From assembly GCA_013339895.1 (NCBI GenBank), contig JABACO010000004.1, positions 3,502,688-3,566,687 on the forward strand: DNA of 64,000 nt, given 5' to 3'. The stretch is from Ephydatia muelleri. Lineage: Eukaryota > Porifera > Demospongiae > Spongillida > Spongillidae. Made by a program: the position numbers and the translations under genes. The notes under the pieces were generated by a model. The model was not told the DNA's origin. It worked only from the letters and a program-made list of their open reading frames with translations, and searched no databases. The first letter of the stretch is position 1. Every line of letters begins with the position of its first letter. Shown in pieces: positions 38,001 through 47,191 of this stretch.

Positions 38001-38458
38001 GAAACAAATAGATCCCGAAATTCCCAAATCAGTCTATTTAAGTCGTGCTTCTGAGGGGGACTGAGGTTAGCTCCAGCAAGATCCACATCTGGCATACCAT
38101 CACCTTGCATATTATCTGGAGAGTGCTCCTTGTCACTAACTGACATTATCTCCACACTGGAGCTGAAACTAGCTATTGACATTCCAGAATACAATGTGAT
38201 AGGCTCATGCCCTGTGTTTATAACCTGAATGGGCACTTCATTTTGCGGGTCTACAGTATTCAGGCTTCTAGCAACCAACAACCTGCCTTGACCCTTATAC
38301 TTAGGCTCCACCAATCCCTCTTGCCCTGCCTTTATGCCTGGATGTGTGACTGTTCCTCTAACAAACCCTTTTGACCTTGCGGAAATCTGCACTGTCTCTG
38401 AGACAGAAACAACTGCCACGATATCACTGACAGGCTTTTTTGTTTCATGAAGTTGCAA
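35081..38458 (-). CDS. Ty3-type retrotransposon Pol: reverse transcriptase, RNase H, integrase
   Basis: One open frame of 1,125 codons. Reverse transcriptase spans about residues 170-350 with the catalytic YLDD at 326-329. It is followed by RNase H (FTLATDASDSALGG, REALAVVAAVKEF, LYTDHNPL). The integrase zinc finger begins at His681 (HNNAGHLGIH with QQCDRCQ). The integrase core has Asp748 (SWDIMGPL), Asp808 (LHSDQGAN) and Glu844 (GQVERFNRTLEAM), spaced exactly DD35E. The C-terminus has a GPYTILDKV box and an acidic tail; no chromodomain. All catalytic residues are present, so this half of the element looks young. It lacks its protease and Gag, which lie at 25866-26446 on the other strand. Confidence 0.9.
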   Translation of the reverse strand: MQLHETKKPVSDIVAVVSVSETVQISARSKGFVRGTVTHPGIKAGQEGLVEPKYKGQGRLLVARSLNTVDPQNEVPIQVINTGHEPITLYSGMSIASFSSSVEIMSVSDKEHSPDNMQGDGMPDVDLAGANLSPPQKHDLNRLIWEFRDLFVSEGGCTGRTSVIKHTIRTEGSPIRQPLRRIPFVLQDTVKTEIKKMLQQGVIRKSCSPWSSPVVMIKKKDGAWRFCIDFRKVNSVTHKDAYPLPRIDETLESLSGSQYFTTLDLASGYWQVEVSESDKEKTAFSTRDGHYEFNVMPFGLTNAPATFQRLMECVLAGLTFEQCLIYLDDIVVFSATFPQHLERLRTVFEHLAHAGLKLKPNKCHFARSEIRYLGHIVSRDGVKADPEKLRAITSYPIPRDVKELRQFLGLANYYRRFIEDYSVIAEPLHKLTRKSAAGYKWTDECGRAFLALQQRLVSPPILAYPQFAHKFTLATDASDSALGGILSQVINGQERVISYWSRQLNKAERNYSTVEREALAVVAAVKEFYPYLYGRPFTLYTDHNPLTSLHGLKDTGGRLTRWLLYLQQFDMIVLYRPGRNNGNADGLSRRPEIYREQVSEVYGITCSVGDSEMLRQEQAKDAYTSEIIQKLQEGKHSAKLDDFLLEDGILVRQLKTSTCSNPYKQVVVPIALRQTILEQLHNNAGHLGIHKTFEKVKERFFWPGYEQDVKDAVQQCDRCQRRNHPIPKHQAPIGTISSEYPFQKISWDIMGPLPATTRGHKYILVVTDLFSKWVEAFPLVKTDSLTLAKVLVEEVVCRYGVPQCLHSDQGANLVSDVIQSLCILLGIQRTQTTAYHPQGNGQVERFNRTLEAMLSKVVTENQKEWDDHLQSVLFAYRTAIHESTGYTPFLVMFGHSPSLPVDVMLGRVQHLKKKLPQYVQNVQRSLKDTFSSVRQHLDAAHQRQKLSADRSSTGESTFQVGDIVWLYIPAVKTGLSRKLSSLWRGPYTILDKVTAVNYKIQLIGGTKCQTVHSNRLKLYNGHPEPISRTEKNVGHSRPDQPDVASGHVMVEEEDGEEEDMIQEEAIREDVEEALVHGEEEAIILEGPITNEDESGEDIGPEEEQIEISLPVKRYPQRIRNPPVRL

Positions 38459-38887
38459 GTAGGCGGATCCCGATGTTAGGCCACACCAAACTAATCTTTA
38501 GTTTCTGGTCCTCCTCTTTATAAATATAGCATGCGGGCGGGCGGGTGATTGGGACTTCAGGACTTTATCAGAGGCGGATCAAGAGGGGCGTTTCTGGGGG
38601 TTACAAAACATTTTCACTACTCATCTTTAACACCATACATGTATACATGTATGTGTCAGAGTAAGTCAATAGTGAATATTTCCGCCGCTGCTTTATACCA
38701 GCCCACTACTATATGACGTCTACTTCATATGCAAGTTATCGAGTTTCAATAGTGTACTGATCAGTACTTGGATACAAGCTTTGAAGCACTGCATGCACAA
38801 TCTAGATTTCACTGTTGTACAGTGCACTGCATACACACACAGAAAATGATCACAGAAATATAAATCCACACAAACAGCTCCAAAGCA

Positions 38888-41599
38888 TTACTTCCTTGAA
38901 ATTGCAGGCTTATCTTTACAACTATCACACTGCGGATAGGAACTATCATTTGAGAAAGGTTCCAGTTGTCCACAATAGATGCAAATGGGTTCATACTCTG
39001 CAGTGTAGTACAGAATTTCAATGGGATCACAGCAGTTCATATTCCTAACAAACACTGTATCTTTCAACTCATGATCTACCTCAAGATCTTGCAGCGGAGA
39101 TCCACAGGAGAATGACATACCATCCAGTGCTGACATAAGTGTTTTTTGCTGTGCCATTGTTAACTTCTTTCTAGCATACACCAATCTCCACATTCCACAC
39201 TCTTCACACTCAACAGTAATGTTTGCATTTTTGACATGCTGAATCTTTCCATGAAATGGAAGTGTTTTCTGCTTACATGATCTCTTCTTAAGTGTTGGTC
39301 TGTGTTGCTCACTGGTCTGAGAGCCATAAATATCACTGAATGAGAGGTAGTGCCCATCACTACCAAGAAGTGGGTCTGGAAAAGGCTTAATCTGCTCAAA
39401 TATGTCCTTTGATAGTCTAAGAGGCTTGCAGATTGTACATGTCTCTTGTCCACACTTCTTAACTTCAAAAAAATAATGACGCTCTCTAGTACAGTGGGAT
39501 AATAACTTATGGAATGCAGGAGCATGTTTTAGATCAGACTTTTTCCGTAGCCTACTGTACTCACTGCAATTGCTATCAATAGCCACTAGTGACTTCCAGA
39601 CAGCCATCAACTCTCCTTCTGATGCAGCTGATGATACACGGATATTTTTCTCCTTAAGTTTTAAGCGTTCAAATACTTCAGTGAGCACAGCTTTCACAGG
39701 AGCAACTGAATCCAGAGCCTCTTCTCGAAATGTGGAATGTTTTTGAGCTTTCATTCTCAGCTGATTCATGTTATTGCAGTCCTTTACTTCACTTTCAAAC
39801 CTTTCATTCCCTGGATGACGTGCAAGTCCAACACACTGAAGCCCTAGGTTAAGAGTAGACATAACTCTTTCAACAGGGTTACGCCAGCTATGTTGTGGAG
39901 CTGTTCTTGCTACAATGAGGTAATCCAGATCAAGAAACAAAAAGAGAGAAATAAGTGATGCCTTAACAGACAGGTACGTTAATCTGTGGTCTGGCCCACC
40001 ATCACTGTATAAACACAGTATGGGTTTATCAGCCGCACCATGAGAAATCAAGAAGTTAGCTAGTTCAGCACTGTGGCGATGGGGTGATGATGGCTCAAAT
40101 GCACCTTCTTTTAAAGTCACATTGACTTGACCATGATACCATGATCCAGAAATATCTGCAGGTAAGTCAACAAGCAAAATAACTGATGGTATAATGCTGA
40201 ATTTAGAAAAATCGTGATCAGAAACTTCAAAAGTTGCTCCACTGTGTACAAGTACCCGTCTACCACGTTCCACAGCAGCAAGAGGATTACCAGGCTCTCC
40301 CACTTTTATCTTATGCTTGTCATCTACACAGACAAAGTTTATCCAATCATGAAACTTCACAGAAAATTCACGCTGATAACGGAATATTGCAGCAGCATAA
40401 TGTGCATCGTCATGATATTTCCGCCACTGACGTCTTTGGACCATGAATTTAACATTCAGACGACCAGTATAATGCATTGAAGTCATAGATTGCTTTGATT
40501 TTGGCCAAAATTGTAGCCTTACCCACTCAAGGGATGGTATTGGTGTACCTTCTGGACAATGACGAATGACTTGGTCTCTGAAATCCCTCACAGATATAGC
40601 TTGAGCTAGATGTACTACCTCACTGTGTCTTCTATCATCAACTGCAGTGCCAACAGATTCTTCAAGAACTTGAGCACAATATTCCCAGAAAACATTGAAC
40701 TTTGATCTTTCTGTGCTAGAATTCAAAGCTCTTAGATCAATGAGTGTATTTGGATCTTCAGGCTCCATATCTAAAATCAACTGCACTCTTCTATCAATTT
40801 CAGCTTCATCCAAATTGGAAGCAGCTGAGCTGTCTCCTGCAAGATCTTGGTACAAGGTTCGTAGCACAGCAGGTTTAACACTGGCAGCAACAAGGCCATA
40901 CTTAGACCAAAGAGATTTGCGCATAGCTCGTGTGTGATATTGTGGCAAAAGAGGCTTTACATTTTCAATTACTGGGATGCTCTTCTGAAACGCTGTTTCT
41001 ATTGGCTCACTGTCATCATACTTCCACATGAAATGTAAATTTCCACAATTGTTTCCAGGCGAATATGTGAGAAGCACTATGGAGACATCAAGTCCAAACT
41101 GTAGATCTTGTATAAATTGATACCGATGTCGGTGCTCTTGTGGGCAAAAATCTGTGAAGAACAAGTACTCATAGTTCTGAATCATTTGGAGAGTTTTGCA
41201 CAGTTCATTATAACAGTGAAAGCATAACAAAGACTTCTTAATAATTTTGAGGGATAGAGAATCAGACAGCTGACGGATTGATGTAGATGAAGCATGTGAT
41301 TGCTTCATATGCTTATTTTGGGATCGCAAGTAATCACCATACCGCGACAAGCATCCAGCTAGCTCCTCAGTAGCTTGTTTAAGTTTTGCAAATTTGGGCT
41401 GAGCCCAGTATGTTCCCTGCAAGCACCCAAAAAGCAAAGCTGCATGCGAGTGAATAGCACATTCTGACATGTTCGTAGCACTGCGCTTTCTGTGTTTAGA
41501 TGCTTCTGGCACATTGTAACCAACAAATGGGGAAAAAACATCAGGTATTTTTAAGCCTTGCTTCTCAAAAACCTGGTGATGACCATCAATATACCACAA
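38888..41599 (-). CDS. Putative D-D-E transposase, copy B (903 codons)
   Basis: Predicted protein identical to that of copy A at 27077-29788, including the candidate Asp/Asp/Glu triad and the Cys-rich C-terminus. Identity over 903 residues points to very recent transposition or gene conversion. Confidence 0.75.
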   Translation of the reverse strand: MWYIDGHHQVFEKQGLKIPDVFSPFVGYNVPEASKHRKRSATNMSECAIHSHAALLFGCLQGTYWAQPKFAKLKQATEELAGCLSRYGDYLRSQNKHMKQSHASSTSIRQLSDSLSLKIIKKSLLCFHCYNELCKTLQMIQNYEYLFFTDFCPQEHRHRYQFIQDLQFGLDVSIVLLTYSPGNNCGNLHFMWKYDDSEPIETAFQKSIPVIENVKPLLPQYHTRAMRKSLWSKYGLVAASVKPAVLRTLYQDLAGDSSAASNLDEAEIDRRVQLILDMEPEDPNTLIDLRALNSSTERSKFNVFWEYCAQVLEESVGTAVDDRRHSEVVHLAQAISVRDFRDQVIRHCPEGTPIPSLEWVRLQFWPKSKQSMTSMHYTGRLNVKFMVQRRQWRKYHDDAHYAAAIFRYQREFSVKFHDWINFVCVDDKHKIKVGEPGNPLAAVERGRRVLVHSGATFEVSDHDFSKFSIIPSVILLVDLPADISGSWYHGQVNVTLKEGAFEPSSPHRHSAELANFLISHGAADKPILCLYSDGGPDHRLTYLSVKASLISLFLFLDLDYLIVARTAPQHSWRNPVERVMSTLNLGLQCVGLARHPGNERFESEVKDCNNMNQLRMKAQKHSTFREEALDSVAPVKAVLTEVFERLKLKEKNIRVSSAASEGELMAVWKSLVAIDSNCSEYSRLRKKSDLKHAPAFHKLLSHCTRERHYFFEVKKCGQETCTICKPLRLSKDIFEQIKPFPDPLLGSDGHYLSFSDIYGSQTSEQHRPTLKKRSCKQKTLPFHGKIQHVKNANITVECEECGMWRLVYARKKLTMAQQKTLMSALDGMSFSCGSPLQDLEVDHELKDTVFVRNMNCCDPIEILYYTAEYEPICIYCGQLEPFSNDSSYPQCDSCKDKPAISRK

Positions 41600-42108
41600 G
41601 TGTCAACAAGAGCCGACACAAAACGTATTCCCACTCCATCGACGTCAAGTTGAATCCATCCGACATTTTCTTTTGTAAGAAATTCTAAGACAGCATTGTA
41701 CAAATTGTCTTTCTTAGACATCTTTTCTTTTTCTATTCGTTTAGGAAGACTCGTGATACGTTGGGCGCTCATTAGAACATCAAATACCGACGGAACGGGG
41801 ACAGTACTAGTTGTAGTAGTAGTTGACGGGACCGGGACAGTTCTATCGCCGATTATAAACTTGATGAATGAACCAAAAGCGCTTACACTGTCCTTTATAT
41901 CAATGTCTAAGTCTATCAAGTCCAAACTGTCTTTCGACTTACCTAAATACGCTTTTATTAGAGCGCCTTCGAGTTCTTTTTCCAAACAGGGTTCAATTGT
42001 ATTTACATAGAATGATTTGATTGTTATGCCTTCACCAATGGCTTGGCTTATCTTCCACGGATATATCATTTTAGCTGAAGAAACGACGCAGCAGTTTACT
42101 AGGGTCAT
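41551..42108 (-). CDS. N-terminal reading frame of transposon copy B (185 codons)
   Basis: Same frame, and the same apparent one-base break before the main frame, as in copy A at 26568-27125. Confidence 0.55.
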   Translation of the reverse strand: MTLVNCCVVSSAKMIYPWKISQAIGEGITIKSFYVNTIEPCLEKELEGALIKAYLGKSKDSLDLIDLDIDIKDSVSAFGSFIKFIIGDRTVPVPSTTTTTSTVPVPSVFDVLMSAQRITSLPKRIEKEKMSKKDNLYNAVLEFLTKENVGWIQLDVDGVGIRFVSALVDTCGILMVITRFLRSKA

Positions 42109-42233
42109 TGTCCACGTTTTGCTATGAATATGATAATGCGTATGAATAGTATTATAGTCTCAATAAGTTTAATTTTCATAAAAGGATGCGGGCGGGGGAC
42201 CAGAAACTAAAGATTAGTTTGGTATGGCCTTAT

Positions 42234-42402
42234 CTGAAATGAAATGTTTGCCTCAAACTCGAGCATTCTTGGATGGAACAAAGCCTAGTGCATTGATCCA
42301 CATTACGCGCCGCCTCTGGTCAGTTGGAATTCTAAAAAAACTCAAGTTTATATCTTCTCTTAGTCTACCTTTACATGCGAAAGCACAGCATACGTTACGC
42401 AT
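42234..42402 (-). pseudogene. First exon of a THAP-domain gene, with a stop at a zinc-ligand position
   Basis: From the ATG at 42402 the frame reads MRNVCCAFACKG, then FFRIPTDQRRRVMWINAL and PSKNARV-stop-GKHFIS. This is a C2CH THAP zinc finger (DNA-binding; C-x4-C, then C-x2-H). The third ligand, normally Cys before GKHF, is a TGA at 42255-42253. After HFIS the exon ends CAG followed by ATAAAG where a GTAAAG donor would be expected, so a G-to-A change may have killed the splice site. The frame is also open upstream to an ATG at 42480. Transposon copy B lies four bases into the intron. Second exon: 30268-30506. Confidence 0.65.
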
Positions 42403-42437
42403 TTTGGTGACATTATCAATAATTGCAGCATAAAATT

Positions 42438-42520
42438 CGAATAAACGCACAATTTGTCTCCCAGTAAACATTGATGGCAATGTTTTGAACGTTCCCGGGA
42501 TGTCACTGCAAAAAGTCTAT
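42438..42520. repeat. THAP 5' region shared with 30752-30831
   Basis: Includes the possible upstream start MPSMFTGRQIVRLFEF. See the partner for the shared motifs. Confidence 0.75.
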
Positions 42521-44049
42521 AGTGACGGGGACTGCAGAATGTATTCACTGGAATGTAAGCAATCAACTAAACTACGTAATGGAATAGACGAGCGTTTTTA
42601 GTTCTTGTGCTTTCACATCACAATTACCCTTCCAATCCGTTTAATTCATCTCAAGGTCTGGAGTCAGACTCTTTCAAATCTCGCTTTCTGCCAGTATTGT
42701 TAGCTGGACAGACATATTTCGACCCTACTTGGCTTTTCAGCTGGCCATAAGTGTAAGCCACAACTACTGGCTTGGAGGAGGACAGGTGAAGGGGCAGGTG
42801 GAACACTAGCCTGCAGATGGTGTTGTGGCCTCTTTGCCTCAATTGCCATACTCCCCCACAGCCAATGGCATGTAGGACCAACCCAACTCCTGGCATTTGG
42901 GTCCATTGGAGTGGAGCTTGTGGTCCTCATCTGCATAGGCTTCCTATCCTGTTGACATGACTCACCCAAGATGGCAGAGCAGTGGAAATGTAATGGTGAT
43001 ATCTAATATGGCAGGTATACCTCTGTCCCTTCCAGCAATGAGAATGTCAGCAGGTGTGGTGTGGTCTATTGTTATGCCATGACCCTTCTCCACACTAACT
43101 GTTCATCTAGTTGGCATGACAACAGAGGTCAGCGACCACATCCCACATGCAGTTAGGATATATGGCCACATCTCCCTCATGCCTGCAGGTCCCGGCATGG
43201 TGACCAAGAGCAGTATCTGGACACAATTTGCAACAACCACATCCCATAAGTCATCTGCTGGTTGTGGAATGTATAAGCCATAAATTTAAAAAGGATATTT
43301 TCAACTCAAAAAATGTTTGTTGGCATAGCATGTATGTCAATAATTGTGATTGAAATTTCTGAAGACGGGCTTAAATCAATATACATATTGTGTCGATGGT
43401 CAATTTAGGCATTGAAAAATTTGTATAATTGTGCTGATGGAATATTTTCTATTTTTAAGATTGTACACAGTATATATTGTTATATATTGTGTTTTTCAGA
43501 AACTGTCTATTGTAATCAAACAATCCAAATAACCCTCAAAATCTGCTTCCAAACTACCTTCCTAATCACTATTGTTAACCTGCATGAACATGTGTGGGCA
43601 AAGTGTTAGCTTTTTGTACTTTGATGTTTTTATTTATTTGTTTTGTAATAGTATTTTTCACTTAGCTATGGCTTGAAACTTGTGCGGTTAATTGGTATCC
43701 ATTTGTCTTAACCATGCACTGGTTCAACAAAGTCAGAAAACTGGTAATGATTAACGTTATGGACACGACCAGGTTTAGGTAACTTCATGCAAGCACTAAC
43801 AGAATTGCCTAAGACATATAGTTAACTCTTCGGCTGCTATAAATCAATAGTTACTCCTTTTGTTTCTGTGATTGAGGACTACACCCAAGTGGTGTATATT
43901 CCATCTTATACTGCAATACTAACCCTGCTGCTGTATTCATATATCACCTGCCCTTTTTAATGTTCATTTGAATAGGCTAAACAAGTGCTATGTAAGGACT
44001 TCATAAGCTATAACTGAATTTAGTTATTGTATTCTTCACTACCAACAGT
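42521..44049. other. No supported gene; upstream region of the RING/B-box gene
   Basis: Short frames near 42651-42969 lack recognisable motifs. The rest is AT-rich; the last few hundred bases are the presumed promoter region of the gene at 44050. Confidence 0.4.
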
Positions 44050-45006
44050 GTGATTATGGAGAAACCCTTTCAACACATTACCTGTGGTGTGTGCTCCAAG
44101 CCCTACAATGATCCAAGAATGCTGTCATGTTTGCACTCCTTCTGTCTACAATGTCTCCATCATGAGATAGAGAAATGTGGTTCCCAACAAATGTTCCAAT
44201 GTCCCATCTGTGAACAAAACACCAGCATCCCAGTGGGAGGGGCCAGTGTTCTCCCTCAGAACCTCCATCTTGGATTTGAAGTAGAGGTAGCAGGGTACAT
44301 GTCCAAGATGACCAGTAACAGTGATGTAGCATGTGACCACTGTGCTGAAGGAAGCAGTGATCCTGCAGTGGTGTTCTGTTGTGCTTGCCATCACTTCCTG
44401 TGTGCCTTCTGCCTTGAACACCACAAGCGCAATCGAAATTGGTCCAAACACAATATGGTTGGACTAGACCAGGAGGGAGCCAGACAACTGCACACCACCA
44501 TGAAGCCAAGAGATCATTATTGCTCTCAGCCTAACCACGATGGAAATAAGAATTTTTATTGTGAGACTTGTAGCTTGCTGGTATGCCTTCATGACCCCGT
44601 CATCAGTGTCACTGTATGGAGGAGGTGGTGGTATGACCCCATCATCAGTGTCACTGTATGGAGGAGGTGGTGGTATGACCCCATCATCAGTGCCACTGTA
44701 TGGAGGAGGTGGTGGTATGACCCCATCATCAGTGTCACTGTATGGAGGAGGTGGTGGTATGACCCCATCATCAGTGCCACTGTATGGAGGAGGTGGTGGT
44801 ATGACCCCGTCATCAGTGCCACTGTATGGAGGAGGTGGTGGTATGACCCCATCATCAGTGTCACTGTATGGAGGAGGTGGTGGTATGACCCCATCATCAG
44901 TGTCACTGTATGGAGGAGGTGGTGGTATGACCCCATCATCAGTGCCGCTGTATGGAGGAGGTGGTGGTATGACCCTATCATCAGTGTCACTGTATGGAGG
45001 AGGTGA
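44050..45006 (+). CDS. RING/B-box (TRIM-like) protein running into a tandem repeat
   Basis: Start at ATG 44050, or 44056 (MEKPFQH). A C3HC4 RING follows: CGVCSKPYNDP, then CLHSFCLQCL and CPIC (residues about 12-56), as in TRIM ubiquitin ligases. A first B-box follows (CDHCAEGSSDPAVVFC, CAFCLEHHKR, about 95-138). A second B-box starts (HYCSQPNHDGNKNFYCETC) but is cut after SLLVC: the frame enters the 42-bp repeat and reads YDPIISVTVWRRWW copies to a TGA at 45006. The remaining zinc ligands, coiled coil and any substrate domain are absent. GTATGC at 44581 could be a donor placing the repeat in an intron; otherwise the gene is truncated by the array. Confidence 0.7.
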   Translation: MIMEKPFQHITCGVCSKPYNDPRMLSCLHSFCLQCLHHEIEKCGSQQMFQCPICEQNTSIPVGGASVLPQNLHLGFEVEVAGYMSKMTSNSDVACDHCAEGSSDPAVVFCCACHHFLCAFCLEHHKRNRNWSKHNMVGLDQEGARQLHTTMKPRDHYCSQPNHDGNKNFYCETCSLLVCLHDPVISVTVWRRWWYDPIISVTVWRRWWYDPIISATVWRRWWYDPIISVTVWRRWWYDPIISATVWRRWWYDPVISATVWRRWWYDPIISVTVWRRWWYDPIISVTVWRRWWYDPIISAAVWRRWWYDPIISVTVWRR

Positions 45007-47037
45007 TGGTATGACCCCATCATCAGTGTCACTGTATGGAGGAGGTGGTGGTATGACCCCGTCATCAGTGCCACTGTATGGAGGAGGTGGTGGTATGACC
45101 CCATCATCAGTGTCACTGTATGGAGGAGGTGGTGGTATGACCCCATCATCAGTGCCACTGTATGGAGGAGGTGGTGGTATGACCCCATCATCAGTGTCAC
45201 TGTATGGAGGAGGTGGTGGTATGACCCCATCATCAGTGCCACTGTATGGAGGAGGTGGTGGTATGACCCCATCATCAGTGCCACTGTATGGAGGAGGAGG
45301 TGGTATGATCCCATCATCAGTGCCACTGTATGGAGGAGGTGGTGGTATGACCCCATCATCAGTGTCACTGTATGGAGGATGTGGTGGTATGACCCCATCA
45401 TCAGTGTCACTGTATGGAGGAGGTGATGGTATGACCCCATCATCAGTGTCACTGTATGGAGGAGGTGGTGGTATGACCCCATCATCAGTGTCACTGTATG
45501 GAGGAGGTGGTGGTATGTCCCCATCATCAGTGTCACTGTATGGAGGAGGTGATGGTATGACCCCATCATCAGTGTCACTGTATGGAGGAGGTGGTGGTAT
45601 GACCCCATCATCAGTGTCACTGTATGGAGGAGGTGATGGTATAACCCCATCATCAGTGTCACTGTATGGAGGAGGTGGTGGTATGACCCCATCATCAGTG
45701 TCACTGTATGGAGGAGGTGGTGGTATGACCCCATCATCAGTGTCACTGTATGGAGGAGGTGGTGGTATGACCCCATCATCAGTGCCGCTGTATGGAGGAG
45801 GTGGTGGTATGACCCTATCATCAGTGTCACTGTATGGAGGAGGTGATGGTATGACCCCATCATCAGTGTCACTGTATGGAGGAGGTGGTGGTATGACCCC
45901 GTCATCAGTGCCACTGTATGGAGGAGGTGGTGGTATGACCCCATCATCAGTGTCACTGTATGGAGGAGGTGGTGGTATGACCCCATCATCAGTGCCACTG
46001 TATGGAGGAGGTGGTGGTATGACCCCATCATCAGTGTCACTGTATGGAGGAGGTGGTGGTATGACCCCATCATCAGTGCCACTGTATGGAGGAGGTGGTG
46101 GTATGACCCCATCATCAGTGCCACTGTATGGAGGAGGAGGTGGTATGATCCCATCATCAGTGCCACTGTATGGAGGAGGTGGTGGTATGACCCCATCATC
46201 AGTGTCACTGTATGGAGGAGGTGGTGGTATGACCCCATCATCAGTGTCACTGTATGGAGGAGGTGATGGTATGACCCCATCATCAGTGTCACTGTATGGA
46301 GGAGGTGGTGGTATGACCCCATCATCAGTGTCACTGTATGGAGGAGGTGGTGGTATGACCCCATCATCAGTGTCACTGTATGGAGGAGGTGATGGTATGA
46401 CCCCATCATCAGTGTCACTGTATGGAGGAGGTGGTGGTATGACCCCATCATCAGTGTCACTGTATGGAGGAGGTGGTGGTATGTCCCCATCATCAGTGTC
46501 ACTGTATGGAGGAGGTGATGGTATGACCCCATCATCAGTGTCACTGTATGGAGGAGGTGGTGGTATGACCCCATCATCAGTGTCACTGTATGGAGGAGGT
46601 GATGGTATAACCCCATCATCAGTGTCACTGTATGGAGGAGGTGGTGGTATGACCCCATCATCAGTGCCACTGTATGGAGGAGGTGGTGGTATAACCCCAT
46701 CATCAGTGTCACTGTATGGAGGAGGTGATGGTATGACCCCATCATCAGTGTCACTGTATGGAGGAGGTGGTGGTATGACCCCATCATCAGTGTCACTGTA
46801 TGGAGGAGGTGATGGTGTGACCCCATCATCAGTGCCACTGTATGGAGGAGGTGGTGGTATGACCCCATCATCAGTGTCACTGTATGGAGGAGGTGGTGGT
46901 ATGACCCCATCATGGTTGGTATCAAACTGAGCTGTAATAAATAGACTGCAGGTGTTTATATTACTTATATTACTTGCTTTTATTTGTATGTGTGAATATA
47001 TTTTGTCAACTAAGTGTCTCAATAATGACACGGTCAC
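44464..47037 (-). other. 857-codon antisense frame rich in PPPPPY, expression doubtful
   Basis: An ATG at 47037 outside the repeat opens a frame that runs through the whole array as DTDDGVIPPPPPYS repeats and ends in the antisense of the B-box gene. Each unit would carry a PPxY motif of the sort bound by WW domains. The unique N-terminal 40 residues (MTVSLLRHLVDKIYSHIQIK) show no signal peptide or known domain. The frame can be explained fully by the repeat length, so I do not call a gene. A plus-strand 796-codon Gly-rich frame (44540-46930) is equally open and is followed by AATAAA near 46936. Confidence 0.3.
44590..46911. repeat. 42-bp minisatellite, about 55 copies, with 840-bp higher-order repeat
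   Basis: The unit contains ATGACCCCATCATCAGTG and TCACTGTATGGAGGAGGT, then GGTGGT. Since 42 is divisible by three, frames stay open on both strands: MTPSSVSLYGGGGG on plus, DTDDGVIPPPPPYS on minus. Marker variants repeat exactly 840 bp (20 units) apart, for example CCCTATCATC at 44974 and 45814, and ATGATCCC at 45306 and 46146. After about 46200 the offset becomes 966 bp (23 units), for ATGTCCCC and ATAACCCC variants. That is a 20-unit block duplication plus a later 3-unit gain. Confidence 0.95.
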
Positions 47038-47191
47038 ATTGAAGGAGCAATTAATATGTCTGCACTACATATAGTAGAGTGCATTGGCATTGTGTCATCA
47101 TAAGACTATCGGTAGACTCTCTCTCTTCGATAAGTAGCTCCTAGTCAGAGGGGAGGCTCATTTCGTTGGTATGGATCAGCATACATCAGTT

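Larger units (their letters stand above)
38479..42229 (-). mobile_element. DNA transposon copy B, 3,751 bp, inverted relative to copy A
   Basis: Same ends, same length and same reading frames as 26447-30197. Flanks are TTA on the plus strand at 38476-38478 and 42230-42232, which is TAA in element orientation. The left neighbour is the start of the retrotransposon pol; the right neighbour is the end of the THAP first exon. Confidence 0.9.

Noticed and set aside
26447-42229. Reading the whole 15.8-kb region as one large composite transposon with long inverted ends
   Set aside because: Outer flanks do not share a target duplication with each other; swapped inner flanks restore two separate insertion sites, so two insertions plus an inversion explain more.
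44540-46930. 796-codon Gly-rich plus frame and 778-codon His/Leu minus frame as genes
   Set aside because: Open only because the 42-bp unit is a multiple of three; no unique coding sequence, and neither has a convincing start outside the repeat.
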